This document shows, in pieces, positions 1 through 7,973 of a stretch of 64,000 bases of DNA. The position numbers and the translations under genes are program-made. The notes beneath the pieces were generated by a model, which worked only from the letters and a program-made list of their open reading frames with translations, made no database searches and was not told the DNA's origin. Each line of letters opens with the position of its first letter. Position 1 is the first letter of the stretch. Source of the stretch: Mycolicibacterium peregrinum (GTDB lineage Bacteria; Actinomycetota; Actinomycetes; Mycobacteriales; Mycobacteriaceae); contig NZ_LZSO01000028.1 in assembly GCF_001665785.1 (NCBI RefSeq), positions 62,001-126,000 of the forward strand, in the 5' to 3' direction.

Positions 1-414
1 GGCAGCGTCCTGACGCACGCCGACGACCGCGCGGCCCCACTCCGGCTCCACGCCGAGCTGAGCCAGTCGAGCCCGCAGTGCTGCCTCGACCTTGGCTTGG
101 GACACCACCATGGGCGGGGCGGCCGTCCGCATGCCGGGATCGCCGAACTCCAGGGTCATCACCGGCTGGTCGCCCAGGTAGTTGGTGATGCGCATGGCCC
201 GCAACGACTCGTCCGGGAGGGTGCCCAGGGCACCGATCCGGCCGAGCACCTCCGAGCCGCGGGCGTGCAGGAAATTGGCGCGCGACGTCGTCGCCGGTCC
301 GGCCGCGCGGTCCACGACCCGCACCGAAAGTCCGTGCAGGCGCAGCGAACAGGCCAGGGTCAGGCCGGTCGGCCCGGCTCCGACCACCACGACTTCAGAA
401 TCGGTGACGGACAT
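1..414 (-). CDS. FAD-dependent monooxygenase (PheA/TfdB type), partial
   Basis: Only the first 138 codons are inside the window; the gene runs off the left edge. Translation begins MSVTDSEVVVVGAGPTGLTL, with the GxGxxG dinucleotide-binding loop at residues 11-16, followed by an acidic residue after the second beta strand (VRVVD). The segment around residues 45-55 (RANFLHARG) resembles the family's FAD-binding arginine region. This is the class A flavoprotein hydroxylase fold, which uses NAD(P)H and O2 on aromatic or polyketide-like substrates. The substrate cannot be told from this fragment. It is transcribed away from mmsA, sharing a 158-bp intergenic region. Confidence 0.8.
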   Translation of the reverse strand, partial: MSVTDSEVVVVGAGPTGLTLACSLRLHGLSVRVVDRAAGPATTSRANFLHARGSEVLGRIGALGTLPDESLRAMRITNYLGDQPVMTLEFGDPGMRTAAPPMVVSQAKVEAALRARLAQLGVEPEWGRAVVGVRQDAA

Positions 415-480
415 GGCGAATATATTAACGATACGGAGCCGTAAAGAAAAGGATCATTACAAAAGGCCGCTACGCACCCC

Positions 481-510
481 TTGCCAAAGCCGCCGGCCAA
501 TTACTAGGAT
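481..510 (+). promoter_or_regulatory. possible sigma-A-type promoter for mmsA operon
   Basis: TTGCCA at 481-486 and TAGGAT at 505-510 are separated by 18 bp and lie about 60 bp upstream of the mmsA start. An imperfect operator-like palindrome (TACGG-AG-CCGTA, 432-443) lies further upstream near the divergent monooxygenase start. Both are pattern matches only. Confidence 0.3.
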
Positions 511-572
511 ATGCAAGTATCTCGGGTGAGCCCCGAGTTGCCACCACTGCGCACAATCCTGGACGGAATGTC

Positions 573-2093
573 ATGACTACACAGATTCCCCACTTCATCA
601 ACGGCCGGCGCACCACCGCCGGGTCGACCCGTACCGCCGATGTGCTCAATCCCAGCACCGGCGAGGTGCAGGCGCAGGTGGTCCTGGCGTCGGCCGCCGA
701 TGTCGACGCCGCCGTCGCCGGTGCCGTCGAGGCCCAGAAGGAATGGGCCGCCTACAACCCGCAGCGCCGCGCCCGGGTGTTGATGAAGTTCATCGAACTG
801 GTGCACCAGCACGCGGATGAGCTGGCCGAGCTGCTCAGTTTGGAGCACGGCAAGACCGTCGCCGACTCACACGGCGACATCCAGCGCGGCCTTGAGGTCA
901 TCGAGTTCTCGGTCGGCATCCCCCACCTGCTCAAGGGCGAGTTCACCGAGGGCGCGGGCACCGGCATCGACGTGTACTCGATCCGCCAGCCCCTGGGCGT
1001 GGTTGCGGGCATCACCCCGTTCAACTTCCCGGCGATGATCCCGCTGTGGAAGGCCGGCCCGGCGCTGGCATGCGGAAATGCGTTCGTGCTCAAGCCTTCC
1101 GAGCGTGATCCCTCGGTGCCGCTGCGGCTGGCCGAGCTGTTCATCGAGGCCGGTCTGCCCGCCGGCGTGTTCCAGGTGGTGCAGGGCGACAAGGAAGCCG
1201 TTGACGCCATCCTCGAGCACCCCGAGATCAAGGCGGTCGGGTTCGTCGGTAGCTCCGACATCGCGCAGTACATCTACTCGGGCGCGGCTGCGCACGGCAA
1301 GCGCGCGCAGTGCTTCGGCGGCGCCAAGAACCACATGATCGTGATGCCCGACGCCGACCTGGACCAGGCCGTCGATGCGCTGATCGGCGCCGGCTACGGC
1401 AGTGCCGGCGAGCGTTGCATGGCCATCAGCGTCGCCGTGCCGGTCGGCGAAGAGACCGCGAACCGCCTGCGCGCCAGGCTCGTCGAGCGGATCAACCAGC
1501 TGCGGGTCGGGCACAGCCTCGACCCCAAGGCCGACTACGGGCCACTGGTCACCGGCGCCGCGCTGGAGCGGGTGCGCGACTACATCGGCCAGGGCGTCGA
1601 GGCCGGTGCCGAACTCGTGGTCGACGGCCGTGAACGGGCAAGCAGCGAGCTGACTTTCGGCGACGCGAGCCTGGAGAAGGGCTACTTCATCGGCCCCACC
1701 CTGTTCGACAACGTCACCACCGACATGTCGATCTACACCGACGAGATCTTCGGCCCGGTGCTCTGCATCGTCCGGGCGCATGACTACGAAGAGGCTCTCA
1801 AGCTGCCGTCGGAGCACGAGTACGGCAACGGCGTGGCGATCTTCACCCGCGACGGCGACGCCGCCCGCGACTTCGTCTCACGCGTGCAGGTCGGCATGGT
1901 GGGCGTCAACGTGCCGATCCCGGTGCCGGTGGCCTACCACACCTTCGGCGGCTGGAAGCGTTCCGGTTTCGGCGATCTCAACCAGCACGGGCCGCATTCG
2001 ATCCTGTTCTACACCAAGACCAAGACCGTCACCGAGCGGTGGCCGTCGGGCATCAAGGATGGCGCCGAGTTCGTCATCCCGACCATGAAGTAG
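573..2093 (+). CDS. mmsA: methylmalonate-semialdehyde dehydrogenase (CoA-acylating)
   Basis: This 506-residue aldehyde dehydrogenase oxidises methylmalonate semialdehyde to propionyl-CoA, with NAD+ and CoA, in valine degradation. Family marks are ITPFNFPAM, where the conserved Asn lies, GFVGSSDIAQYI, and the catalytic Cys282 in GSAGERCMAIS. CoA-dependent MMSDHs lack the general-base Glu of ordinary ALDHs, and the usual ExGG segment here reads FGGAKN, which agrees. The length matches the family (about 500). It is followed after 7 bp by an acyl-CoA dehydrogenase and then mmsB, the same order as Rv0753c-fadE9-mmsB in M. tuberculosis, so the three form one operon. Confidence 0.95.
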   Translation: MTTQIPHFINGRRTTAGSTRTADVLNPSTGEVQAQVVLASAADVDAAVAGAVEAQKEWAAYNPQRRARVLMKFIELVHQHADELAELLSLEHGKTVADSHGDIQRGLEVIEFSVGIPHLLKGEFTEGAGTGIDVYSIRQPLGVVAGITPFNFPAMIPLWKAGPALACGNAFVLKPSERDPSVPLRLAELFIEAGLPAGVFQVVQGDKEAVDAILEHPEIKAVGFVGSSDIAQYIYSGAAAHGKRAQCFGGAKNHMIVMPDADLDQAVDALIGAGYGSAGERCMAISVAVPVGEETANRLRARLVERINQLRVGHSLDPKADYGPLVTGAALERVRDYIGQGVEAGAELVVDGRERASSELTFGDASLEKGYFIGPTLFDNVTTDMSIYTDEIFGPVLCIVRAHDYEEALKLPSEHEYGNGVAIFTRDGDAARDFVSRVQVGMVGVNVPIPVPVAYHTFGGWKRSGFGDLNQHGPHSILFYTKTKTVTERWPSGIKDGAEFVIPTMK

Positions 2094-2100
2094 CAAACCT

Positions 2101-3270
2101 GTGAATCTGAACGACCCGTACAGCCTGAGCGAGGACGACCGTGTCATCACCGACACGGCGGCCGCGTTCGCCGAAAAGCGCATCGCACCATACGCGTTGG
2201 AATGGGATGAGACCCATCACTTCCCCACCGACGTATTGCGCGAGGCGGCCGAACTCGGCATGGGCGCCATCTACTGCGGCGAGGACGCCGGCGGCAGCGG
2301 GCTGCGCCGACTGGATGCGGTGCGCATCTTCGAGCAGCTCGCCGTCGCCGACCCCACCCTGGCGGCGTTCCTGTCCATCCACAACATGTGCGCGTGGATG
2401 GTCGACAGCTTCGGCACCGAGGAGCAACGCAAGACCTGGGTGCCCCGGCTGGCCTCGATGGAAGCCATTGCCAGCTACTGCCTGACCGAACCGGGTGCCG
2501 GTTCGGACGCGGCGGCGCTGCGAACCAGGGCGGTGCGCGACGGCGACCACTGGGTGCTCGACGGGGTCAAGCAGTTCATCTCCGGCGCAGGCAGCTCCGA
2601 CGTATATGTGGTGATGGCCAGGACGGGAGCGGACGGGCCGAAGGGCATCTCCGCGTTCGTCGTCGAGAAGGACGCGCCCGGGCTGAGTTTCGGCGCGCAG
2701 GAACAAAAGATGGGCTGGAACGCCCAGCCCACCGCCCAGGTGATCTTCGAAGGGGTGCGGGTTCCGGCCGACGCTCTGCTGGGCGGCACCGAGGGCACCG
2801 GGTTCGGTATCGCGATGAACGGTCTGAACGGCGGTCGGATCAACATCGCTGCCTGCTCGCTGGGCGGCGCGCAGGCCGCCTACGACAAGACGCTGAGCTA
2901 CCTGGCCGACCGCCAGGCGTTCGGCGGGGCTCTGCTCGACGAGCCGACCATCCGGTTCACCCTCGCCGACATGGCCACCGGCTTGGAGACGTCCCGAAAC
3001 ATGTTGTGGCGGGCGGCGTCCGCACTGGATGTCAACCACCCCGACAAGGTCACGTTGTGCGCGATGGCCAAGCGCTACGTCACCGACACCTGCTACGAGG
3101 TGGCGGATCAGGCGCTGCAGTTGCACGGCGGCTACGGCTATCTGCGTGAGTACGGTCTGGAGAAAATCGTCCGGGATCTGCGGGTGCACCGCATCCTTGA
3201 GGGCACCAACGAAATCATGCGCGTGGTCATCGGTCGCTCGGAATCGAGCCGCGCCCGCAACTCTGCATAG
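2101..3270 (+). CDS. fadE9: acyl-CoA dehydrogenase, probable isobutyryl-CoA dehydrogenase
   Basis: This 389-residue acyl-CoA dehydrogenase starts at GTG, 7 bp after mmsA. It has the FAD-binding signature YCLTEPGAGSDAAAL near residue 125 and the C-terminal arm LHGGYGYLREYGLEKIVRD. The catalytic Glu367 is in LEGTNEIMR. Sitting between mmsA and mmsB, it most likely oxidises isobutyryl-CoA to methacrylyl-CoA, the first committed dehydrogenation of valine catabolism, passing electrons to ETF. The substrate is inferred from position; the fold and chemistry are clear from the motifs. Confidence 0.93.
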   Translation: MNLNDPYSLSEDDRVITDTAAAFAEKRIAPYALEWDETHHFPTDVLREAAELGMGAIYCGEDAGGSGLRRLDAVRIFEQLAVADPTLAAFLSIHNMCAWMVDSFGTEEQRKTWVPRLASMEAIASYCLTEPGAGSDAAALRTRAVRDGDHWVLDGVKQFISGAGSSDVYVVMARTGADGPKGISAFVVEKDAPGLSFGAQEQKMGWNAQPTAQVIFEGVRVPADALLGGTEGTGFGIAMNGLNGGRINIAACSLGGAQAAYDKTLSYLADRQAFGGALLDEPTIRFTLADMATGLETSRNMLWRAASALDVNHPDKVTLCAMAKRYVTDTCYEVADQALQLHGGYGYLREYGLEKIVRDLRVHRILEGTNEIMRVVIGRSESSRARNSA

Positions 3271-3279
3271 GAGACGTAC

Positions 3280-4152
3280 GTGAGCACGATCGCGTTCTTG
3301 GGGCTGGGCAACATGGGCGGGCCGATGGCCGCCAACCTGGTCACCGCCGGGCACACCGTGCGCGGTTTCGACCCGGTGCCTGCCGCGCAGGAGGCGGCAA
3401 AGGCCAACGGCGTCAACGTGTTCGCCACCGGCGCCGAGGCGGTCAACGGTGCGGACGTGGTGATCACCATGCTGCCCAACGGCGCATTGGTGAAGAGCTG
3501 CTACGCCGAGGTGCTGCCCTCGGCCGCCGAAGGAGCCCTGTTCATCGACAGCTCCACGATCTCCGTGGACGACGCCCGTGAGGTGCACAAGGTCGCCCTC
3601 GAGCACGGCTTCGCCCAGCTCGACGCCCCGGTCTCCGGCGGGGTCAAAGGCGCGGTGGCGGGCACGCTGGCGTTCATGGTCGGTGGTACCGATGAAGCAG
3701 TTGACGCCGCGCGGCCGGTGCTGGAACCCATGGCGGGCAAGGTCATCCACTGCGGCGCCGCCGGTGCCGGCCAGGCCGCCAAGGTGTGCAACAACATGGT
3801 GCTGGCGGTGCAGCAGATCGCCGTCGGTGAGGCGTTCGTGCTGGCCGAGCATCTCGGTCTGGACAACCAGGCACTGTTCGACGTGATCACCGGTGCGACC
3901 GGCAACTGCTGGGCTGTTCACACGAATTGCCCGGTCCCCGGCCCGGTTCCGACCTCCCCGGCCAACAATGATTTCAAGCCGGGGTTCGCGACGGCGCTGA
4001 TGAACAAGGACCTCGGGCTGGCGATGGCGGCCGTGGAATCCACGGGGTCATCGGCACCGCTGGGCACGCATGCGGCGGAGATCTACGCGAAATTCGCTGA
4101 GTCGAGTGCCGACAAGGACTTCAGCGCCGTGATCGAGACGCTCCGCAGCTGA
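3280..4152 (+). CDS. mmsB: 3-hydroxyisobutyrate dehydrogenase
   Basis: This 290-residue beta-hydroxyacid dehydrogenase oxidises 3-hydroxyisobutyrate to methylmalonate semialdehyde, the substrate of MmsA. It opens with the Rossmann signature IAFLGLGNMGGPMA, followed by DAPVSGGVKGA (substrate loop, about residue 116). The catalytic Lys168 is in GAGQAAKVCNNM. It starts at GTG, preceded by AGGAG with 6-nt spacing, 9 bp after fadE9. The length is standard for the family. Downstream lies a long palindrome (4164-4219) that may stop transcription. Confidence 0.95.
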   Translation: MSTIAFLGLGNMGGPMAANLVTAGHTVRGFDPVPAAQEAAKANGVNVFATGAEAVNGADVVITMLPNGALVKSCYAEVLPSAAEGALFIDSSTISVDDAREVHKVALEHGFAQLDAPVSGGVKGAVAGTLAFMVGGTDEAVDAARPVLEPMAGKVIHCGAAGAGQAAKVCNNMVLAVQQIAVGEAFVLAEHLGLDNQALFDVITGATGNCWAVHTNCPVPGPVPTSPANNDFKPGFATALMNKDLGLAMAAVESTGSSAPLGTHAAEIYAKFAESSADKDFSAVIETLRS

Positions 4153-4163
4153 TTCAGGCCCGC

Positions 4164-4219
4164 GTTTGTAACCGGGTGGCGGCGAGATTCGTGTTTGGCC
4201 GCCACCAGGTTACGAACGT
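4164..4219. repeat. long palindromic repeat, copy A
   Basis: An inverted repeat with about 21-bp arms (GTTTGTAACCGGGTGGCGGC against the reverse complement of GCCGCCACCAGGTTACGAAC) has two mismatches and a loop of about 15 nt. The same element recurs at 5105-5160, and a lone arm lies at 4223-4242. The two full copies bracket the frameshifted nuclease-like gene. There is no T-tract, so it is not a classical intrinsic terminator, though it could still act as one between mmsB and the convergent gene. Confidence 0.8.
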
Positions 4220-4222
4220 GGA

Positions 4223-4242
4223 CGGCCACCAGGTCACGAACG
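4223..4242. repeat. single arm of the palindromic repeat
   Basis: CGGCCACCAGGTCACGAACG resembles the right arm of the palindromes at 4164-4219 and 5105-5160. It overlaps the last codons and the TGA stop of the minus-strand nuclease-like gene, so the repeat supplies the gene's end. This suggests the repeat and the gene moved or evolved together. Confidence 0.6.
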
Positions 4243-5068
4243 CAACGCCCACGCCTTGGCAAGCTTGCCGCGAACATTGGCCTCGCCGTCGCGGCACGTG
4301 ACTCGAATGACGATCCAACCCATTTCGATCATTGCGTCGAAGCGGGCGACGTCCCTCCGGAGGACATCGGGATCGGTGTGGTGCTGCCCCTCATATTCCA
4401 TGGCGATCTTCAGCTCGGGCCAGGCCATGTCTACCACTCCGATCAACGCGCCGTACTCGTTGTAGATCGGGTGCTGTGTCTGCGGTGGCGGATACCCTGC
4501 CCGAACGACCAACAGCCGCAGCCAGGTTTCCTGCGGAGATTCCGAGCCGGGATCGACCAGGGCGATGCTCGCGCGCCTGTTTCATGCCCTTGCGGCCGGC
4601 GTGCCGCTGCGCGGCTGTTTCGATTTCGGCGACGTTCAGGCGGGCAGCACGAGCCAGCGCGTCGATCGCTGCCACGGCGGTGTCCTCGGGCAGCCGGCGG
4701 GCCAGATCGACTGCGGTGCGAGCGGGAGTGGTCAGCCCTATGTCGCCGATCTGACAGATTTCATCATCGTCCACCGCATCGGCCCACGCGACGACACCCG
4801 GGGTCCGTCTCCGATTGGTGTCGATGATGTTGGCGGGTAACGCCGGATCAATCCAGCGCGCGCCGAGTAACGCCGACGCGGAGTAGCCGGCCAGCACACC
4901 GTGCCCCCGCGACCGGAGCCAGCAGGCTTTGGCTCGCAGGACTGCGGTGGGCCGCGTTCCGCGCGGGACATAGATGTCCTTGTGTACCGCGACGAACCGG
5001 GCACGGAGATCGTGGCGTGTCAGCCTGCCGGCCGCGACGGCCTCGCTGCCGATGGACGGCTCCACCAT
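4234..5068 (-). pseudogene. AbiEi-like N-domain plus DUF559 (Vsr-like) nuclease-domain protein, frameshifted
   Basis: Two overlapping frames give one family-like protein. The first, from ATG at 5068, has an AbiEi-antitoxin-like winged-helix start (SEAVAAGRLTRHDLRARF) and runs to GRKGMKQAR near 4575. The second continues as LVDPGSESPQETWLRLL and ends at 4234 with a DUF559 domain (VVDMAWPELKIAMEYEGQHH, then GWIVIRVT). The change is one extra base near 4570-4579 inside GCGCGCG, so it is a disabling frameshift, a sequencing error, or possibly slippage. Conserved Asp and Glu residues of the Vsr-type fold (VVDMAW, MEYEGQ) are intact in the second frame. The gene lies between two palindromic repeats. 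Its function is unknown. Confidence 0.7.
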
Positions 5069-5104
5069 GCGGGAGAAGTGTGCCCGCAGCCACCGACAGC
5101 CTCG

Positions 5105-5160
5105 CGTTCGTAACCGGGTGGCGGTGAAATCCGCGTTTCGCCGCCACCCGGTTACGAACG
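5105..5160. repeat. long palindromic repeat, copy B (perfect 20-bp arms)
   Basis: CGTTCGTAACCGGGTGGCGG at 5105-5124 is the exact reverse complement of 5141-5160, with a 16-nt loop. It lies 37 bp upstream of the nuclease-like gene's start and just past the stop of the next minus-strand gene (5169). It matches copy A (4164-4219) closely. Perfect 20-bp arms imply recent spread or selection to keep the stem. Confidence 0.85.
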
Positions 5161-5168
5161 TGTCTGAC

Positions 5169-5987
5169 TCAGGCGGCCGACGGGCTGCGCTGAGCCCACC
5201 ACTGGGTGTGCAGGCGCTGGCAGGCCGGCAGCCGCAGCGCATCGGGACCGGCGAAGTCCGGCCGCACCGCAACCGCGCCGCCGGGTGAAACCGGTCCGGC
5301 CTCGGGGTCGATCACCACGCCCGCCATCCCCGCGGCATTGGCCGACCGCAGACCCGTGACCGAGCCCACCATGGCCAATGCGTCGTGGCCTGCCACGCCC
5401 AGCTCGTCCAGCGCGTGCCGATACAGCTCGGCGCCGGGTCCACTCACGTCATCGGTGGTGACGACGGTTTCCACCAGACCGTCCCCGACGAGCTGGCGCA
5501 CCAGCGGTTCGGCCCAACGCCGACGGCCCGCGGCCACCACCCCGACCGGCAGCCCGGCCAGGAACGCGTCATTCATCAGATCCTCCAGACCCGGCCGCGG
5601 CGTCAGGCCGGCGTCGAGGATCATCTCGTCGAACATCATGTCCTTGGTCATGCAGATCTCGTCGGCGAGCACCTCGGTCAGCACATCGCAGTCCGGGCCC
5701 ACGCACCGCTTGCGCAGCTCGGCGGTGACCCGCTGGCGTTCGTCGGGCAGCGCGAGAAGCTGCCGATAACGCGCGACACCCCATTGGATGGGCAGACCGT
5801 GCGCGGCGAAGGCGGCGTTGAAGACGACGCGATGCCCGTCGACGTCCAGATCCGACAATGCATCGAGGTCCAGGATCAGCGCACGCAGCGGATGGGCACT
5901 CAGATCAGGCTGCGAACAGTCCCACCAGAACCGTCCGGCCCGCCATGACTTCTCTTGTGTTGACGACACCACATGAGAGTGGCCCAC
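5169..5987 (-). CDS. HAD-superfamily protein, probably catalytically degenerate
   Basis: This 272-residue protein has a HAD-like layout. Motif I is ALILDLDALSDLD (Asp40, Asp42), followed by a helical cap at about 55-130 and the tail GVAGHDALAMVGSVTGLRS. The later catalytic motifs are lost: motif II reads VGVVAAG (Ala152 in place of Thr/Ser), the motif III lysine is absent from SGPGAELYRHAL, and motif IV has GS (Ser209) in place of GD with no second acid. Start GTG 5987 is chosen for GAGGGA 6 nt upstream. It may be a binding or regulatory protein rather than a phosphatase. It is transcribed divergently from the response regulator at 6074. Confidence 0.7.
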   Translation of the reverse strand: MGHSHVVSSTQEKSWRAGRFWWDCSQPDLSAHPLRALILDLDALSDLDVDGHRVVFNAAFAAHGLPIQWGVARYRQLLALPDERQRVTAELRKRCVGPDCDVLTEVLADEICMTKDMMFDEMILDAGLTPRPGLEDLMNDAFLAGLPVGVVAAGRRRWAEPLVRQLVGDGLVETVVTTDDVSGPGAELYRHALDELGVAGHDALAMVGSVTGLRSANAAGMAGVVIDPEAGPVSPGGAVAVRPDFAGPDALRLPACQRLHTQWWAQRSPSAA

Positions 5988-6073
5988 GTCACATCCCTCG
6001 CGCGTCCCCCCTACGGGGGATTGGGCCGGTCAAGTTGATCTACCGACTGCGGTACCACCCTTAGGGTGATGCC

Positions 6074-6736
6074 ATGGCGCCCTCCAATCCAGTGCGCCTT
6101 GTGCTGGTCGACGACCACGAAATGGTCATCGAGGGTCTCAAGGCCATGCTTGCTGTGTTCAAGGACCGGGTCGAGGTGGTCGGCCAGGCCGTCGGCGCGG
6201 AGCGGGCGCTCAGTGTCATCGAGACGCTGGACCCCGACATCGTGCTGTGCGACGTCCGCATGGAGGGTTCCAGCGGACTGGATCTGTGCCGGGTACTGCG
6301 CGAGCGCGACCCGGACCGCAAGGTGGTCATGCTGTCGGTCTACGACGACGAGCAATACCTGTTCCAGGCGCTGCGGGTGGGTGCGTCCGGCTATCTGCTC
6401 AAGAGCATCAGCAGTGACGAGCTGGTCCGCCAGCTCGAATTCGCCCACAGCGGGCAGACCGCGATCGATCCGGGGATGGCGGCGCGGGCGGCCGGTACCG
6501 CGGCCCGCCTGCAACGCGACGAGTTCTGGCCCGGTGTCCGACAGGGACTGACCCAGCGCGAAAGCGAGATCCTGTCCTTCGTGGTCGCGGGCCTGTCCAA
6601 CCGCGGGATCGCCAACAAGCTGGTGATCGGCGAGGAAACGGTGAAGACCCACCTGCGCTCCATCTACCGCAAGCTCGGGGTAAGCGACCGGGCGGGCGCC
6701 GTGGCCACTGCACTGCGGGAGGGCATCTACCAGTGA
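6074..6736 (+). CDS. NarL/LuxR-family response regulator
   Basis: This 220-residue protein has an N-terminal receiver domain (acidic pair Asp13-Asp14, phospho-acceptor Asp60 in IVLCDVRM, Lys in GYLLKSI). Its C-terminal LuxR helix-turn-helix is LTQRESEILSFVVAGLSNRG followed by EETVKTHLRSIYRKLGV. It should be phosphorylated by the kinase whose gene overlaps its stop by 4 bp (GTGA at 6733-6736), so the two are translationally coupled. A small hairpin (TCCCCC-CTAC-GGGGGA, 6005-6020) lies in its leader. Target genes are not evident. Confidence 0.93.
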   Translation: MAPSNPVRLVLVDDHEMVIEGLKAMLAVFKDRVEVVGQAVGAERALSVIETLDPDIVLCDVRMEGSSGLDLCRVLRERDPDRKVVMLSVYDDEQYLFQALRVGASGYLLKSISSDELVRQLEFAHSGQTAIDPGMAARAAGTAARLQRDEFWPGVRQGLTQRESEILSFVVAGLSNRGIANKLVIGEETVKTHLRSIYRKLGVSDRAGAVATALREGIYQ

Positions 6737-7965
6737 ATGCCGAGCCAGAGAAGCCGGGACGCGAATCGACCTCCGAACCGGGCCCCATCGAGCTGACCGC
6801 CGAGAGGGAACTGGCGCTGCTGCGTGAGCTCATCCGGGCCGCATCGAGTGGTCCGGGAGTGGAGCCTCTCGCCGCCGCGGCGGCCCGGATGATCACCGCG
6901 TCGACCGCCACCGACGTGTGCTTCGTGCACGTACTCGACGATTCCGATCGCGCCCTGACGCTGGCCGGGGCCACTCCGCCGTTCGATGCCGAGATCGGCA
7001 AGATCCGGCTGCCGCTCGGGCAGGGCATCTCGGGGTGGGTGGCCAGCCACCGGCAGCCCGTGGTGATCAGCCACGACAAGGAGTCCGACCCCCGCTACAA
7101 GCCCTTCGAATCGCTGCGCGGGCGTGACTTCACCTCGATGGTGTCGGTCCCGATGGAGACCGGGCCGGGTGGGCTGGTCGGAGTGCTGAACGTGCACACC
7201 GTCGACCGCCGTGAGTTCACCCCGCGCGACGTGGAGTTGCTGTTGGTGATCGGCCGGCTCATCGCCGGCGCGTTGCACCAGGCCCGGCTGCACCGCCAGC
7301 TGGTGGCGCGCGAGCGCGCACACGAGAATTTCGTCGAGCAGGTGATCGAGGCGCAGGAACTCGAGCGGCGCCGGCTGGCCGGCGATATTCACGACGGCAT
7401 CTCCCAGCGGTTGGTCACGCTCTCGTACCGGCTCGACGCCGCCGCGCGCGCGGTCGACCCGGAGACGGTGGCCGAACAGCTGGCGGCAGCACGCGAGTTG
7501 GTCGCGCTGACACTGCAGGAGGCCAGGGCCGCGATCAGCGGGCTGCGGCCGCCGGTACTCGACGATCTCGGTCTCTCGGGCGGGCTGGCCAGCCTGGCCC
7601 GTTCGATCCCGCGGATCCCCATCGACGTCGACCTCGCCGAGACCCGGGTGCCCGACCATATCGAGCTGGCGCTGTACCGCATCGCCCAGGAATGCCTGCA
7701 GAACGTGGTCAAACACGCCGAGGCGGATCGAGCCCGGCTCACCTTCTCGGTCGACGACGGGGTGGCCCGGCTCGAGATCGTCGATGACGGAAAAGGATTC
7801 GATACCTTCGAGCATCCGCTGGGCAGTGACGAGATGGGCGGCTACGGGTTGTTGTCGATGGCCGAGCGGGCCGAGATCGTCGGCGGCCGGCTGCACATCC
7901 GGTCGAGGCCGGGTGCGGGTACGACGGTGACCGCGGCCATCCCGCTGCCTTCGGTGATGGAGTAG
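6733..7965 (+). CDS. GAF-domain sensor histidine kinase, NarL/NreB type
   Basis: This 410-residue protein has no membrane segment. An N-terminal GAF domain lies at about residues 30-190 (LPLGQGISGWVASHRQPVVI is typical). Next come a HisKA_3 dimerisation helix with the phospho-acceptor His220 in LAGDIHDGISQRL, and a HATPase_c domain with IAQECLQNVVKHA (N box), VDDGKGFD and GGYGLLSMAERAE. It is soluble, so it probably senses a cytoplasmic ligand, gas or redox state through GAF. It starts at GTG overlapping the response regulator stop. The signal is unknown. Confidence 0.92.
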   Translation: MNAEPEKPGRESTSEPGPIELTAERELALLRELIRAASSGPGVEPLAAAAARMITASTATDVCFVHVLDDSDRALTLAGATPPFDAEIGKIRLPLGQGISGWVASHRQPVVISHDKESDPRYKPFESLRGRDFTSMVSVPMETGPGGLVGVLNVHTVDRREFTPRDVELLLVIGRLIAGALHQARLHRQLVARERAHENFVEQVIEAQELERRRLAGDIHDGISQRLVTLSYRLDAAARAVDPETVAEQLAAARELVALTLQEARAAISGLRPPVLDDLGLSGGLASLARSIPRIPIDVDLAETRVPDHIELALYRIAQECLQNVVKHAEADRARLTFSVDDGVARLEIVDDGKGFDTFEHPLGSDEMGGYGLLSMAERAEIVGGRLHIRSRPGAGTTVTAAIPLPSVME

Positions 7966-7973
7966 CGACCGCG

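Noticed and set aside
2074..3921. 615-codon open frame antisense to fadE9 and mmsB
   Set aside because: High-GC antisense shadow: it is Arg/His/Gly-rich, has no domain, and opposes two well-supported enzymes.
4164..5160. Repeats as a CRISPR array
   Set aside because: Only two full copies 900 bp apart with a gene between; no spacers and no cas genes.
6005..6020. TCCCCC-CTAC-GGGGGA hairpin as a terminator
   Set aside because: There is no T-tract and it lies in the leader of the response regulator, so no termination role can be claimed.
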